Numbered from the stretch's first letter, positions 11,099-23,885 are shown. The stretch is 64,000 nt of DNA from Meconema thalassinum (GCA_946902985.2 OX336397.1:184144813-184208812), one strand, 5' to 3'. The notes: generated by a model from the letters alone, not told the origin. Made by a program: numbers and translations.

Positions 11099-12240
11099 GG
11101 TACATGTGGAACAAACATTTCTCGGGAAAGTGACCTGAGCAAACGCATGACGATGCATAGTGGTGTAATGCCTTATTCATTAAGTACATGTGGAGCGAAC
11201 TTTAATTGGAAAGCCGACCTGAAGAAAAACATAATGTTCCGCAATGGTATAAAGTCTTATTTCTCTGATACACGCGTACTGAGACAGGCACTTTATAGAT
11301 ACACATGCTTGTTCATAGTGGTGTCATGCCACATTCTTGTGGTACATGTGTAGGATATTTCTCTCGGAAAATTGACAGATGATGATGCATAGTGGTGTGA
11401 AGCCTTAATCCTGAAGTGGATGCGGAACCAACTTTACTTGGAAAGATGACCTGAAGACACACATTATGATCAGTAGTGTTATAAAGCCCTATTCCTGTGG
11501 TACATGCGGAGCAAAGTTGACTGAACAAGGCAGTTTAAAGACACTCCTGAATCATAGTGGTCTCTAGCCACATTTCCGTGGTTCAAAAGGAGCTAATTTT
11601 ACTCGGATAGTAGTCTAAAGCAAAATTCCAGTGGTATAGGTAGAGCGATCTTTACTGAGAAAGAAAAATTGAAATAAAACACGTTAATACATAGTTGCCT
11701 AGGGCCACATTCGTGATGTACATGTGGAGTAAACTTTACTAGGAAGTTTTATTTGAAGGCAATATGTTGTTGTATAATGGTCTCAAGCCAGAAACCTGTG
11801 GTACATGTAGAGTAAAATCTACCCGGAAAGGTATCTGCATGGCACGCTTGATGATCCATAATGGTATAAAGCTACGACCATGTTGTACATGCGGGCAAAA
11901 TTTACTTATAAAGTAATTCTGAAGTCATACCACTTGATCCATGGTAGTCTAACGCCACATTCCTGTGGTACATGCGGAGTCAGATTACCTTCAAAAGCAG
12001 TTGCAATAAGCACATAATGATCCATTTTGGCCTAAAGTGAAAGTCATGTACTACTTGCGAGGCAAATTTTATTCTGGGGAGTAATTGAAAGACACTCATG
12101 TTGGTCCAAAGTAATCTAATCCCTCATACATGTGGAGCAAAATGTACTAAAAAAAAAGCTATTTTGTGACGTGCATGTGGAATAACTTTATTTAAATTTG
12201 TAATTTGAAGGCACATATGTTGCTCCATAGTAAACGAAAG
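11099..12240 (+). pseudogene. Decayed continuation of the zinc-finger array
   Basis: The 84 bp finger period continues past the stop with phrases such as CATTCCTGTGGTACATG and GGAAAGNNGACCTGAAG recurring near 11200, 11330, 11480, 11960 and 12120, but with stops, frameshifts and lost Cys/His codons that worsen with distance. About 13 further units are traceable. Either the stop at 11098 shortened an originally ~29-finger protein and the freed tail decayed, or the tail was always non-coding duplication debris. Confidence 0.75.
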
Positions 12241-12367
12241 TTGGATGCTTTTCAGTCGGTGAAATTGTTTCTTACCCAAATGAGATCGGTTATTTGTCAA
12301 TCCTGAAAAAATTACATTCCATCGTCAAACGATCATTATCAGATTCATTACACCTAGGCTATGACAT

Positions 12368-12826
12368 CTCTATCTGAAAGTATTTAGAATATATTGCACC
12401 TGGATTCCGGAAGCCACCATAATAGTATTTTTTGTACTGAGGACAGCGGAACACGTTTTCGAAGTTTTGAAGAGCGCGCTGTGTCAGCTAGATCGCCGCG
12501 CCGATCAAGAGGATGCGCTAGAGAGGAGACCTGTGGCACCGACGGAAGAAGTTCCGAAGCTCATTGATGATAATACGGATTTGAGGACTGAAACTTATCA
12601 TAAATTATTGGCTATAGAATTTTAAGAATGCCAAGAGAAGTTTGAAGTAAATCGGACCAGCATTTTGGAAGTTATGAACACTTTTGTAAAAGCACATGTT
12701 ACGAGCAAGTTGCGAGGACGAACCCCAATCATTGGAACAGCGGGGCTTGCTCGCCAGTTGGAACAGCATATAAAAGGACACTTCCAGTCACTCAATATGT
12801 TATTATTTTATCAACCGCCGAAGTAA
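12368..12826 (+). pseudogene. Unassigned coding-like stretch with one internal stop
   Basis: One frame is open from about 12368 to the TAA at 12824-12826 except for a single TAA at 12623-12625. The composition looks protein-like from about 12440 on (acidic and basic residues mixed, e.g. EEVPKLIDDNTDLRTETYHK, then EVMNTFVKAHVTSKLRGR). There is no ATG at the start, so it could be an exon or part of a dead element. I do not recognise the family. Confidence 0.35.
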
Positions 12827-13880
12827 CACAGTTATACCGTCCGTCATACCACGTGCTATATTTATTTGTCAGCCAATATTGTCATCGGGAGTGGGACTTA
12901 GTCTCTCAGACTAACAGACTATAATACAGTGGACAGGCACTTGGAATTTTCATAACATACCAGTCTGGAGATGGAAAAGTTAGACTACGGTCTGGGGCCA
13001 TCTGTCTTGCACAGATTCAGTTGGAGAGTATCCAGTAGCCAGTGTAATGAGAATAGATAGAGCGATCTGCAATTGTGGATATGTTTTGAGGTATTCCTCA
13101 TTACCCGAAAACGGACTTTTCAACGCTAGTGAGACTGACTTTGCTAAGCGAATCTGGAATGGAGCATATCCATTTACTCGCCTAGGTTCATATTAGAACA
13201 GGCATCTTCGAATTCCAACACTCCATGATCATAAGTCTATATTCGTTGAAGTCAAGTTGCTGTTTGTCACTAAGCTGTCGTTATTGGTTTAAGTTGAAAC
13301 ATACAATTCAAATATTATAAAATGAACTTTGAGAAAGTGGATAAATCGTTTAAAACTACAGAACTATTGTCTATGACACAAGTCATGTCAAACAGTCATT
13401 AAAGTTATCGTTAAGTTTATCTGTGCGTGAAATTGAACGTGATTATGAGTCGTTAAAGGACGAGTGGGTAGGATGACGATGGATGAAACCGAAGATGGAA
13501 CTGGTGGTGACGCAGATGACCTGGGGAAGTTGCCATACTGATGGTTTAATAGGGAACCCTTTAGACTATGACGTCAGCCGAGAAATCGCACCACCATGAT
13601 CATCAAGGAATAACGTGAACTGAATTCTGAACAAGTATTATTGCCAGTGTGGAGAATTATTCTTTATTTATTCCACTCATTTATAAATAATCAACATTAT
13701 TTACGCTTCTATTTGATGTTCATGTCTAACGTTACGATTAGTTAGAGGAACCATGACTAGTATTTTCTAGTGTGAATATTTGCGTTAAGTAATTTATATC
13801 AGCTGTAGAATGTCCGAGTGACATGCTGAAGGTAGGTAGTTTTTGAATATAAATGCTTTTTAGCCTATTTTCATTTATGA
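12827..13880. other. Unassigned intergenic DNA
   Basis: No gene seen. Near 13857 there is an AGCCTATTTTCATTT terminus-like string of the Helentron-like family described next, so the far right may contain the end of another copy. Confidence 0.4.
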
Positions 13881-15380
13881 AACAAGTAGCTCCATGAAAA
13901 ACAATATAGCCTATTTTCATATAACCTACTTACGTTAATTTCCACTATCAACATACAAAATTTCAGTTTGATTGCTGCAATAGATTCGTAGAAATTGAGA
14001 ATCGGCTAAATATTTTGGATGGTCGCCATGTTGGATATTTATATATATATGTCCTAGAGTTATGTACTGTTACATTAAGATTATTGTGTACGTGTAGCAT
14101 TAAAACTTCAATCGCATGATAAGGACACAAGAAGTAAAAACGATATAATAACATTTCGCACTGCCATCTTGTGGTTATGGAAACAATTGAAACAAATTAG
14201 TTGCCAGTGGATTAACATTTGTATAAGGATTTACTGTACCAAATTTCACTGCACTGGGACGGTTAAATTGCGAGAAACGTTCATGTGAATATTTATACTA
14301 CGCGTCGCCGCCATGTTGGATTTGTGATCACCAGGTTTTTGAAAGTCTTATCGGTGAACTTATGTTCATAGCCTCTATGAATATAACAAATTCAGTTTCA
14401 TTGCTATAAAAGATTCTTAGATATTCAGAGCCGTTTAATATTTCGGATGTTAGCCATGTTGGATTGTTATATGTATAGGCCCCACAGTCGTATACCATTA
14501 AAGGAAAGTTATTGCGCAGTTTCATTATTCAAACTTTCACTTCGATCGCATAATTTCGACACAAGAAATCAAACTTAATTTTAAAATTCGCACAGCCGCC
14601 ATCTTGAGGTTATGTAAACAATTGAACTATATTAGATACCAGTGCATTACAATGTGTATAAATATTTGCTGTACCATGTTTCATTGCGTTTGGATCATTA
14701 AATCGCGAGAAATGTCTATTTAAAATTTTCAAATTCGTTTGGCCGCCATGTTCGTTTTGTAGTTAACCGGTTTTTGAAAGGCTTACAGATGAACTTCCAG
14801 TGGTGCCTTATGTCCGTACAAAATTTCCGGGTGATACCGCTAATAGTTTCAGAGATAGAGAATGCCGGTAAAATATTTCGCACAGCTGCCATCTTGAGGT
14901 TATGTAAACAATTGAACGAAGTTAGATGTCGGTGCATTACAATGTGTATAAACATATACTGTACCAAGTTTCATTGCGTTTGGTTCGTTAAATCGCGAGA
15001 AACGTCTATTTAAAAGTCGCAACTTCACTTGGCCGCCATGTTGGTCTTATAGTTACCTGGTTTTCAAAAGTCACATAGGTAAAGTTCCCTTTATCACCGT
15101 AAAATATTCCAGGGTGATATCGGTAATAGATTCCGAGATATTGAATGCTGGTTAAATATTTCGCACAGCCGCCACGTTGGATTGGCCAGACGTAACAAAA
15201 TTTGAAGGGCACGGTCGGGATCATCCGGAATAGTGCTATGAACTTACCGATTTTCATTGAAATCGCTCCAGCCGTTTGGAAGTCATTATGTGGGGACACA
15301 CACACCATCACACACACGCACACACACGGACAAAAGGAGATATCATGTCTATTTTTTTTTTTCAGAAATGAAAATAGGCT
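13881..15380 (+). mobile_element. Helentron-like non-autonomous element, copy L of an inverted pair
   Basis: Begins AACAAGTAGCTCC and soon after has AGCCTATTTTCA (13908); ends TGAAAATAGGCT at 15380, giving an inverted repeat that is terminal on one side and ~25 bp internal on the other. The interior consists of ~150-290 bp degenerate subunits each carrying a 'GCCGCCATGTTGGA'-like phrase (about 14024, 14310, 14455, 14745, 15035, 15170) and ends in a CA-rich microsatellite (15295-15330). This layout (asymmetric inverted ends, subterminal hairpin, internal tandem units and microsatellite) is that of HINE/DINE-1 type elements. No coding capacity. Confidence 0.55.
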
Positions 15381-15385
15381 AAAAA

Positions 15386-16813
15386 TAGGCTTATGAGATC
15401 ACCTTTTGTCCGTGGGTCTTTCTGTGTTTGCGTGTGTGATGGTGTGTGCGGCTCCCCCCCCCCCCCCCCCCCCTAATAACTTCTTAACGGCTAGCGTGGT
15501 TTCAGTGAAACTCGGTAAGTTCGTAGTACTATTCCAGGCGATCCCGACCGAGCCCTTCAGATTTGGTTACGTCTCACCAATCCAACATGGCAGCAGTGCG
15601 AAATATTTCACCAGCATTCAATATCTCCGAAACTATTATCGATATCACCCTGGAATATTTTACGGTGATAAAGGGACTTACTAGAAGTTCACCTATGTGA
15701 CTTTTGAAAAGCTGGTAACTACAAAACCAGCATGGCGGCCAAGCGAAGTTGCGACTTTTAAATGGACGTTTCTCGCGATATAAACAATCAAACGCAATAA
15801 AACTTGGTACAGTATATGCTTATACACATTGTAATGCACCGACATCTAACTTCGTTCAATGGTTTACTTAACGTCAATATGGCGGCTGTGGGAAATATTT
15901 AACCCACTACTGGAAGTTTATCTATAAGACTCAAAAACCGGTTAACTACAAAACTAATTTGGCGACCAAGCGAAGTTGAAATTTTGAAATGGACCTTTCT
16001 CGCGATTTAATGTTCCAAACGCAATAAAACTTGATACAGGAAATGTTTATACACATTGTAATGCACTGGTATCAAATTTAGTTCATTTGTTTGCTTAACC
16101 TAAATATGGCGGCTGTGCGAATTTTAAAATTAAGTTTTTATTTCTTGTGTGGCAATCATGTGATCGAAGTAAAAATTTGAATAATGAACATACGCATTAA
16201 TTTTCCTTTAATGGTACATGACTCTATGGCCTATACATTTAACAATCCAACATTAGGACCATCCGAAATATTTAGATGGATCTCAATATCTACGAATCTA
16301 TTGCAGCAATCAAACTGAATTTTTAATGTTCATAGGGGCTATGAACATAAGTTCGCCTATAGGACTTTCAATAACCTGGTGATCACAAATCCAACATGGC
16401 GGCGACGCGAAATATAAATATTCACATGGTCTTTTCTCGTAATTTAATCATCCGAGTGCAGTGACACTGGGTACTGTAAATCCTTATACAAATGTTAATC
16501 CACTCCCATCTAATTTTATCAAGTGTTTCCATAACCACATGATGGCAGCTGTGCGAAATTTTTAAATCTCGTTTTTAATTCTTGTGTCCTAATCATGCGA
16601 TTAAAGTTTGAATACTACACGTACACAATAATCTTCATGTAACAGTGCATTACCCTAAGACCTACATTTATAAAAATCCAACATGGCGACCATCCGCAAT
16701 ATTTAGTCGGTTCTCAATATCTACGAATCTATTACTGCAATGAAACTGAAATTATGAATGATAAGTAGGATATATGAAAATGGGCTGTATAGTTCTACAC
16801 GGAACTACTTGTT
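15386..16813 (-). mobile_element. Helentron-like non-autonomous element, copy R of an inverted pair
   Basis: Reverse-complement relative of 13881-15380 along nearly its full length, ending at GGAACTACTTGTT (16801-16813). On its own sense strand the first 40 bases contain a potential hairpin, AGTTC-CGTGTA-GAACT. The two copies meet tail to tail at 15370-15400 with CA/GT-rich tails and a ~22-base C run at 15450-15475. Transcription through both would give RNA able to fold on itself. Confidence 0.55.
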
Positions 16814-17024
16814 ATAGTATTGGAGAATCTTGGATAATTCAAATTATTCAACATAAATATTCAAAATAATATTGTAAAATAATTCCATAATAATTATAAA
16901 TAATTCTATAAATTTAATAAATTAAATTATTTAACTAATTCGGTGAATATGAATATTAATTTAACTGTTGAATGATACTATTTAAATATCACCCATGATA
17001 TGATAATAATCATAAATAATTTGT

Positions 17025-17361
17025 TAAATGAAATGAAAATCCACAACCTGCTTCCAGTCTCCGACCGGGTCAGGAATGGAATGAATGAAGCCCCCATCTA
17101 GCGGCGAGGATATGAATTGTGCCGGCTGCCGAGGCCTGACGCACTCCTCTGGGGCAATGATTAAATGAATGACAGATGAAATGAAATGGTAGTGGAGAGT
17201 GTTGCTGGAATGAAATTTTGACTGGGAAAACCGGAGTACCCGGAGAAAAACCTGTCTGCCTCCGTTTTGTCCAGCACAGATCTCACATGGAGTGACCGGG
17301 ATTTGAACCACGGACCCAGCGGTGAGAGGCTGGCGTGCTGCCGCCTAAGCCACGGAGGCTA
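17025..17361 (-). repeat. tRNA-derived SINE
   Basis: Read on the minus strand it starts with a tRNA-like head: box A-like TGGCTTAGGCGGCAGCACGCC (about 17350 down to 17330) and box B-like GTGGTTCAAATCCCGGTC (about 17312 down to 17295), followed by a ~250 bp unrelated body ending in ATTTCATTTCAT-type sequence. The head lacks a paired acceptor stem, so it is not a tRNA gene. Confidence 0.8.
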
Positions 17362-17619
17362 ATTTGTTAAATATTATAAATAATTTGAGGGTTAAATAAT
17401 TTGTTAGATTACAGTGTTTAAATATTTTGTCAACAGTAATAATAATAAAGTCAGTGATAGTTTAAATAAATATTTATATTGCCATCAATATAATAAAAGT
17501 CAGGCAGCAATATAATTAAAGTTAGATGACATATTTCTGAAATGCTCCATAATTAAAATAAGGAAAGGAATAAAGGAACGGAAGGTTAATAAATAACGAA
17601 TATGTATCAAATACGATGA

Positions 17620-19236
17620 AGTATTGTTAAATAGAGGAATTGTAATTCAAGATGAAGCGCATATTAAGAAGAGATGGGAGACATCTTTTAAAAAATTGCT
17701 AAATGAGGAAAATGCTTTGTTTGAGGATGGTATCCCAAATCACAACGTAACAACTGGCATTAACAGGGAAGAGGTTGTAACTGCTATTAGGAAAATAAAA
17801 TGTGGAAAAACAACCGGCCCCGATGAAATTCCAGTGGAGGCTTGGAACTGTCTGAGTGAAGAGGGCATAGATATGTTGTAGAATCTATTCCAACAGGTAC
17901 TTCAAGAGGAAGTAATGCACAAGGAATGGCGGGAGAGTACCATAATTCCCATTTATAAGGAGAAAGGTGACATTCAGGATTGAGCAAATTAGAGAGGAAT
18001 AAAACTCATGTCGCACACAATGAAGATCTGGGAGAAAGTTATTGAAATTAGGCTTCGGGTGGAGACGACAATAGCAGTTTGGATTTATGCCGGGAAAGGG
18101 AACAACAGATGCTATTTTTGCACTTAGGCAGGCCATGGAAAAGCACAGGGAGGAGAAAAAAGAACTACATATGGTGTTCATAGACCTAGGGAAAGCTTAT
18201 GATCAGGTGCCCCGTCAGGAAATATGGAGATGCATGAGATGCAAGGGAGTACCGGAGAGGTATGTGCGCATTGTTCAGGATATGTACCGTGGAGCAAGGA
18301 CACGAATTAGAAGCAGTGTAGGATTTTCAGATACTACACCGGTTCAAGTAGGTCTTCACCAAGGATCTGCACTAAGCCCCTATATTTTTGATCTTATAAT
18401 GCACGTTTTCTCTGAAAGATTAAGAGAACCTGTTCCTCGGTTTATGCTATTTGCAGATGATATTGTCTTATGTAGCACAAACAGGGAAGAGCTTGAATAT
18501 AAACTGGAATGCTGGAGAAGAGCCATAGAGGACAGAGGCCTTTAAATCAGTAGGAATAAGACCGAATACCTGTGCCTTGGAGGAACTGGAAATGAAACTA
18601 TTCAGATGGATGGTAGCCAGCTACAGGCAAGGGACAGTTTCAAGTATTTGGGATCCACTGTATCTGACGATGGCAATCTAGATCTGGAAATTACCCACCG
18701 AATTCAGGCTGCCTGGTTAAACTGGAAAAGGTTATCTGGTATTCTCTGTGACAGGAGACTGGATATCCAAATAAAGGGTAAAGCCTATGAATGTGCAGTG
18801 AGACCTGCAATGCTATACGGAGCAGAAACTTGGCCAACAGTGCAGTCACAGTGCAAGCGACTGGATGTAGCTGAAATGAAGATGCTAAGATGGATGTGTG
18901 GAGTTACAAGAAACGATCACATCAAAAACACCTTCATACGAGGCAGCGTAAAAGTGACTGGAATATCAAAAATGGTGCAAGAAAGACGCTTGTTCTGGTA
19001 TGGCCACATTAAGCGCAGGGATGAGAGTTATGTATGAAGGCGAGTACTTGATCTGGAGGTGGAAGGCAAAAGGGATAGAGGCAGGCCTAGAAGAAGATGG
19101 ATGGACTGCGTGCAGGATGATCTCCGGGAGAAGCAGTTATCAGAAAACACCATTTGGGACCGAGGAAAATGGGAACGACTTGTCAGAAACGTCAACTCCG
19201 CATGAACGGGAAAAGACGAAGAAGAAAAATTGTTAA
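17620..19236 (+). pseudogene. RTE-like LINE reverse transcriptase, 5' truncated and broken
   Basis: Collinear RT segments: HIKKRWETSFKKLLNEE, IKCGKTTGPDEIPVEAW, IIPIYKEKGDIQD, FALRQAMEKHREEKKELH, MVFIDLGKAYDQVPRQE (catalytic Asp), GLHQGSALSPY, MLFADDIVLCST (catalytic pair near 18450-18470), FKYLGSTVSDDGNLD and the C-terminal RRLFWYGHIKRR. Stops at 17879-17881, about 17982, 18543-18545 and 19035-19037, plus frame changes, make it dead. The upstream endonuclease is absent. The 3' end runs into GAAGAAGAAA. This resembles the very widespread RTE-type family of invertebrates, and is different from the LINEs at 3.8-8.2 kb. Confidence 0.9.
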
Positions 19237-20984
19237 TAGAGGCAGGGAAAGGATTTTGACCAGGATGAAATAGAAATAATGTTTGGAAGACATTTATTTT
19301 GCACAAGATCTTAGTATTGTTTGAATAGAATACAGGAGATTATCTGTATGACCGAAATAGTAAACAATTGTAATAAAAGAAGGAATCATATGATATGATT
19401 ATTTGTAATAATAAATATTATGCAGCATGAGTGTCGGCATTAATGTATGAGTTGTTTGGAGGCTAGGAGTCGTCCACTAGGAAAATATATTTCCGAGTCC
19501 AAAGAGGAATTAGTTGGAGCACATGTTTGCTCGTTGTGCAAAGGGTTGAGTCGAGTTACCGCCCCATATTTCTGTCAATTGAAGTACTCTCGAAGGATTT
19601 CAGTTCTAATACATGAGTCAGTTCTCCAGATTTCCAGATATTTCGCCTATTAAATAAAATATTGCTAGTTTTGTTAAAACCTAACCGGATCCTGAAAAGA
19701 AATTAATATGTTGAGTGCATAAATAAATCAAATTTCAGAACAAGTTAAATTGCTTGGATGTCAATCATCATTTTGATAGGAGTGATGTCTATTAGAAATA
19801 TTATTGTAATTAATAATATTGCTGATTATTTTTCTGAACTTAATTATTTTTGAGAGTTAATAGGGATAATAATAATTATTATTTGATGACGAAATAAATT
19901 TATTTAATTAATTGTGGTAATAATTACAACAATATGTGTTGAGTAAGATAATGTGGTTATTTTAAATAGCATCAGTAAGAATGGAAAATAAATAATTATT
20001 TGGTAATGTTAAACCTACTGAGGGTAATAATTATGTGAATTTGTAACATAAAATAATAAAATAATTTATCAACATGCAAACAATATTAATATTGGGCATT
20101 ATGTTGGTCGAATATTGGTATTTCACGACTTGATAATTCTACAAGAAATATTTGTGTATTTATTTCAATATTATTAGAAACTCAATTTTCTTGGAAATCA
20201 CATGAAATAATATTTTCTCCGAAGAGACAACCAATTTTGTCAAACTTCAACAATTAGGAACGGACAATGATCTTCTAAAATTTTATTATCAGTGTTATGT
20301 TTATTTAAACATAAATAGAAGTGACGAGTGTATATATAGACAGGGGTCAGACGAACTATTAATTTAATCTGGACCACCCATTTTGTAATTAGCGAAAATA
20401 TTGAATCTAAAATTGATACCAGGTGGACTGATAATTTCTGGTTATCAACTTCGAGTTTTTAGAATCGTATATTTTCAGGTGTTGAATTTTTTTGTTGAGT
20501 GATATTTCTTTCGTTGATAATGATGATTTTGAATTGATTTAAAAATTCAAATTTGTAATAAAATGGGATTATTTTAGGAAATTGTGATATTTTCACATAT
20601 TCTTCTTTCTCCCTTGCTTGCCTATTGCCGAGATCAGTGATGTCAGCTAATGATTTTAGTTTTCTCCAAGATAGACCCTGAGATGTTTTTATCTCGTGCT
20701 AAACTGATTTCGGGAATTTGCAAATGTGGTCGTTGGACTTTGGTGTAAACGGGCACAAGAGGGGAGAGAGAGAGAAATGGCGCCTGTGACGAAGGAGCTT
20801 GAGCGGTTTGTCACTTGCTTTCGCAAATGACATTAGCTGGTAGATTTTTTTAATTAAATGGGAGTTGTAAGTCCAAGTAAAGTGGACTTGTTAAGTTTTG
20901 TATTTTGAAATAAAATTCATTTATTAATATATTTAGCGCAGACAAATAACCATAACTCGAAAATAAGGGTACATTTATGGGTTA
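19237..20984. other. AT-rich DNA without recognised features
   Basis: Mostly AT-rich, with TAATAATTATTATTTG-like stretches around 19800-19920. A slightly GC-richer piece at 20680-20830 contains a GAGAGAGAGA run. No gene, RNA or repeat boundary could be supported. Confidence 0.5.
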
Positions 20985-22205
20985 CATATTTGCATAATCA
21001 TTTGTAGACATTGTTCTTCTTGTACAGAATTCTGTGTGGTACCGTCACACATTTCTCCACATAGTGTGCACTCACAGTCTATACTTGTGTCATGGAAGTG
21101 TTTTGATTTGCAGAGTAGGTGGTGAAAACCGTGAACTGCCAATCTTGTAATGACATGTCTAAATTCAAAATTAGCTTTTGTTCACGCGTGGCCCTGTGCC
21201 AAAGAAGTCTGGTTGTACTTCTTCTCTCTTCTCCATTTAAGTTGCCAGCAGTTTCTCTGATGCACCTGTGCTCGGTAGGGGTATGCTTGAACTGTGGTCA
21301 TCTACGAGGAAGGATTACTTTGCCAGGAGATATACAAGTCTAGATCGTGTCGTTTTTGATACCCCTATCACCTTCTTTATGTACTACGCTTTTACCCTTT
21401 CCAAGGTGGATAGGTTCCTCGTTGTTATATGTGTCCAGATGATTTCAATGCTATAGGTCATTATTGGAAGAATTTTTACTCTGAATAGCAACATTGCTGT
21501 CTCCATACTGAGTGATCTGATGTATTTTATTTCGTGCATTGCCATCATTACTTGGCTTACCATATCTGTAACATGTTTTGTGAAACAATTTGCGCTCGAT
21601 TGCAGTGAGATGCCTAAATATTTAAAGTCTGGAACTATCTTTAAATTTTATCCCGAATGAAAATCTCTGCTAAGGCAGGTACTCTCCATCATTTCCCGAA
21701 GATCTTGGTGTCTGTTTTTGAGATGTTGATGTCCAGCTTATGTTCGGAGCACCACGTTTGCACGTCATTTACAGTTTCCTGGAGTTTTGTTAAATATCTG
21801 GATCCAATTACAATGGCATCAGCATATGCGCATAGGCTATTTTTTTGGATATCTATGGTTGATATTATAAACAGCACGGGGCTCAGCGGGTCTCCCTTTA
21901 GGACCCCGTTTGATTGGTCTATCGGTTCTGATAGAGTGAGGGTGTCCGAAAATCGTACTTCGTTCCATTGCAGTGTTGATGTGATGAAATTGGCCCATAT
22001 ATTGTTCATGCATAGCATCTCCTTTAGATTTTCTGTCACTCGATTTCTATTCATCAGGTCGAAAGCCTTTGTGAAATCTATGGAAAAGGTGTAATATTTT
22101 CCGTTGTCCTCTAAGGCATCCCATATTTGGTTTAGCAGGAGTTCTAGGGTGAATTGTCCCTTTCTAAACCGAATCTGGTACTCTGGCAGAAGTTCGTTTA
22201 TTTCC
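20985..22205 (-). pseudogene. Degenerate LINE reverse transcriptase of a third family
   Basis: Minus-strand reading gives QIRFRKGQFTLELLLNQIWD, FSIDFTKAFD (first catalytic Asp), GVLKGDPLSPVLF, and CAYADAIVIGS, where the usual YADD is YADA, so the catalytic pair is broken. Beyond the 121-codon open part (22054-21689) come PDFKYLGISLQSSA and a C-terminal segment ending in a Cys-rich DCECTLCGEMCDG motif near 21040, typical of LINE ORF2 tails. Several stops lie in this part. The 5' end is missing. Confidence 0.8.
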
Positions 22206-22617
22206 TCATGGAATTAAAAATCTTGCAAAACTCAGAAACAATGAGGTTAGATATGGTTGAAAATTCTAAAAAATGAGAACAAAGTTTAGAACATAAATTG
22301 TCAGAAACATTAGAGACTAAACTTTACGAAAAATCGAAAATTTGTGGGGATAAATGTAGGTAATATAAGCCGATCCTGGCACAGGGGCTAATGGGCAAGA
22401 TGACCGCCGCGAGCAACCAGCCCTATGTTATACTTATGGAGGGGACAGACATAGCTGGCACAAGGGCTAACGTGAAAGATGGCCACCACGCCCTGAGACC
22501 GTGGATGACGTCACAGGGAGAGGTTGACAGTGTTAAGTTGCTAAATGGAATAATTATTATTATTATTAGGTAATTATTGATTGATCATGTACAATCAAGA
22601 CCAGCCTTATATTGTCC
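22206..22617. other. Unassigned DNA with short internal duplication
   Basis: Contains two related phrases around 22375 and 22450 (GGCACAGGGGCTAA / GGCACAAGGGCTAA followed by AGATG) and a short TTATTATTATTA run near 22553. The 60-codon ORF here is not convincing as a gene. Confidence 0.4.
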
Positions 22618-22960
22618 ACCTCTTAGTGTAGTGGCTAGCATTTTTGGCTATCACCTCAGAGGCCTGGATTTGTATCACCGCTCTGCCAAGAAATTTAATT
22701 TCTGGTCTTAGTACTAGAACGAGGTACACTCAGCCTTGTGAGGCAAAACTGACAGGAGCTGGGTTTGATTCCTACCTCAGCCATTCTGGAAGTAGTTTTC
22801 TATGGTTTTCCTCTGCTACTCCAGACAAATGCAGGTGTATATCTTAACTTACGGCCACGGCCGCCTCCTACCAATTCTCATCGGAATTATAAATACACGC
22901 ACCAATACACCAATTACAATAGCACAGGTTATCAAGGTGATTTTACCATATTCTAACAAA
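22618..22960 (+). repeat. tRNA-derived SINE, copy 1
   Basis: Begins CACCTCTTAGTGTAGTGGCT (box A-like), with a degenerate box B near GGATTTGTATCACC, then a shared body containing GGTACACTCAGCCTTGTGAG, a TGGTTTTCC phrase and AATTATAAATACAC. The same head and body recur at 23530 and 23950. Confidence 0.75.
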
Positions 22961-22964
22961 ATGA

Positions 22965-23190
22965 GATAGGTTGGTAGAGCACATACTAAGACATCTAGGA
23001 ATAGCAAGCTCAGTTATGGAAGAAAGGGTTGAGGACAAGAACTGTAGGGGTAGACTAAGGTTAGAATATGTTAAAATGATTCCTTTTAATGTAGGTTGTG
23101 GTAGCTATGTAGAGATGAAACGATTAGCTCAGGACAGGTGGCATGGAGAGCTGTGTTAAACGAGTCAAAGACTGAAGACCCAAACACACA
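22965..23190 (+). pseudogene. LINE 3' tail fragment, copy 1
   Basis: Encodes RLVEHILRHLGIASSVMEER...KMIPFNVGCGSYVEMKRLAQ, the C-terminal end of an endonuclease-RT protein of insect LINEs. It follows directly after a SINE; the same pairing recurs at 24283, suggesting the SINE borrowed or was co-mobilised with this 3' tail. Confidence 0.65.
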
Positions 23191-23529
23191 TTGTTATTAT
23201 TATTTATAAGTACAGACAGACATAGACATTATTATAATTATTTAACTCACGCACGGCGATGTATATATAAAAATGATTACAATGTACAGTAGGCCTTGCC
23301 CGACCTTGCTTGATAAGAATACACCGTAGCTTGCAATAAGTGTTACGTTACAGTTCCGCCAAACAGCAACTGGCTCTACTGCGAGTGTGTGTATGTATGT
23401 GATAAATCTAACGATTTGATTACTCAGACAAAATACACACCAAAGTACAGTAGACTGGGCTACATGGTCACAATATCGCAAGGCCCTTAAAGAAACAATG
23501 ACAACGATAACAACAACTAATATTCATGA
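23191..23529. other. Unassigned DNA between SINE copies
   Basis: Contains a short AT-rich stretch and a tail phrase (CAAGGCCCTTAAAGAAACAA) that resembles sequence at 23890-23915. No gene seen. Confidence 0.4.
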
Positions 23530-23885
23530 AACATATCTTGGTGTAGTGGCTAGTATTCTTGACAGTCACCTATCAAGTCAGGGTTTGGTTCGTGGCTCTG
23601 CTAACAATTTTAATTCAGGTTTGAGGGCTGCAATGGGGTACACTTAGCCTTATGAGACAAAACTGAGAAGATGTGGGTTTGACTTTTACCTCAGCCATCC
23701 TAGAAGTAGTTTTTGTGGTTTTCCACTGCTACTCCAGGCAAATGGAGGGATATATCTCAATTGAAAGCCTAGACCGCCTCTTTTCAATCCTCACCAGAAT
23801 TATAAATACACACACTAATACAGCCATCACAATTATACAGGTTGTCAGACAAATTCAACACACACCTAAGTACACGGGGACTATA
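23530..23885 (+). repeat. tRNA-derived SINE, copy 2
   Basis: Same head (GGTGTAGTGGCTAGTATTCT) and body as the copy at 22618, ending with AATTATAAATACACACACTA and a diverged tail. No LINE-derived 3' tail follows. Confidence 0.75.

Noticed and set aside
9710..11528. Antisense ORFs through the zinc-finger array
   Set aside because: They arise from the repeated finger codons read backwards; no independent signal.
15202..15684. ORFs around the centre of the inverted Helentron-like pair
   Set aside because: They span microsatellite and a C run and lie in repeat units repeated elsewhere with stops.
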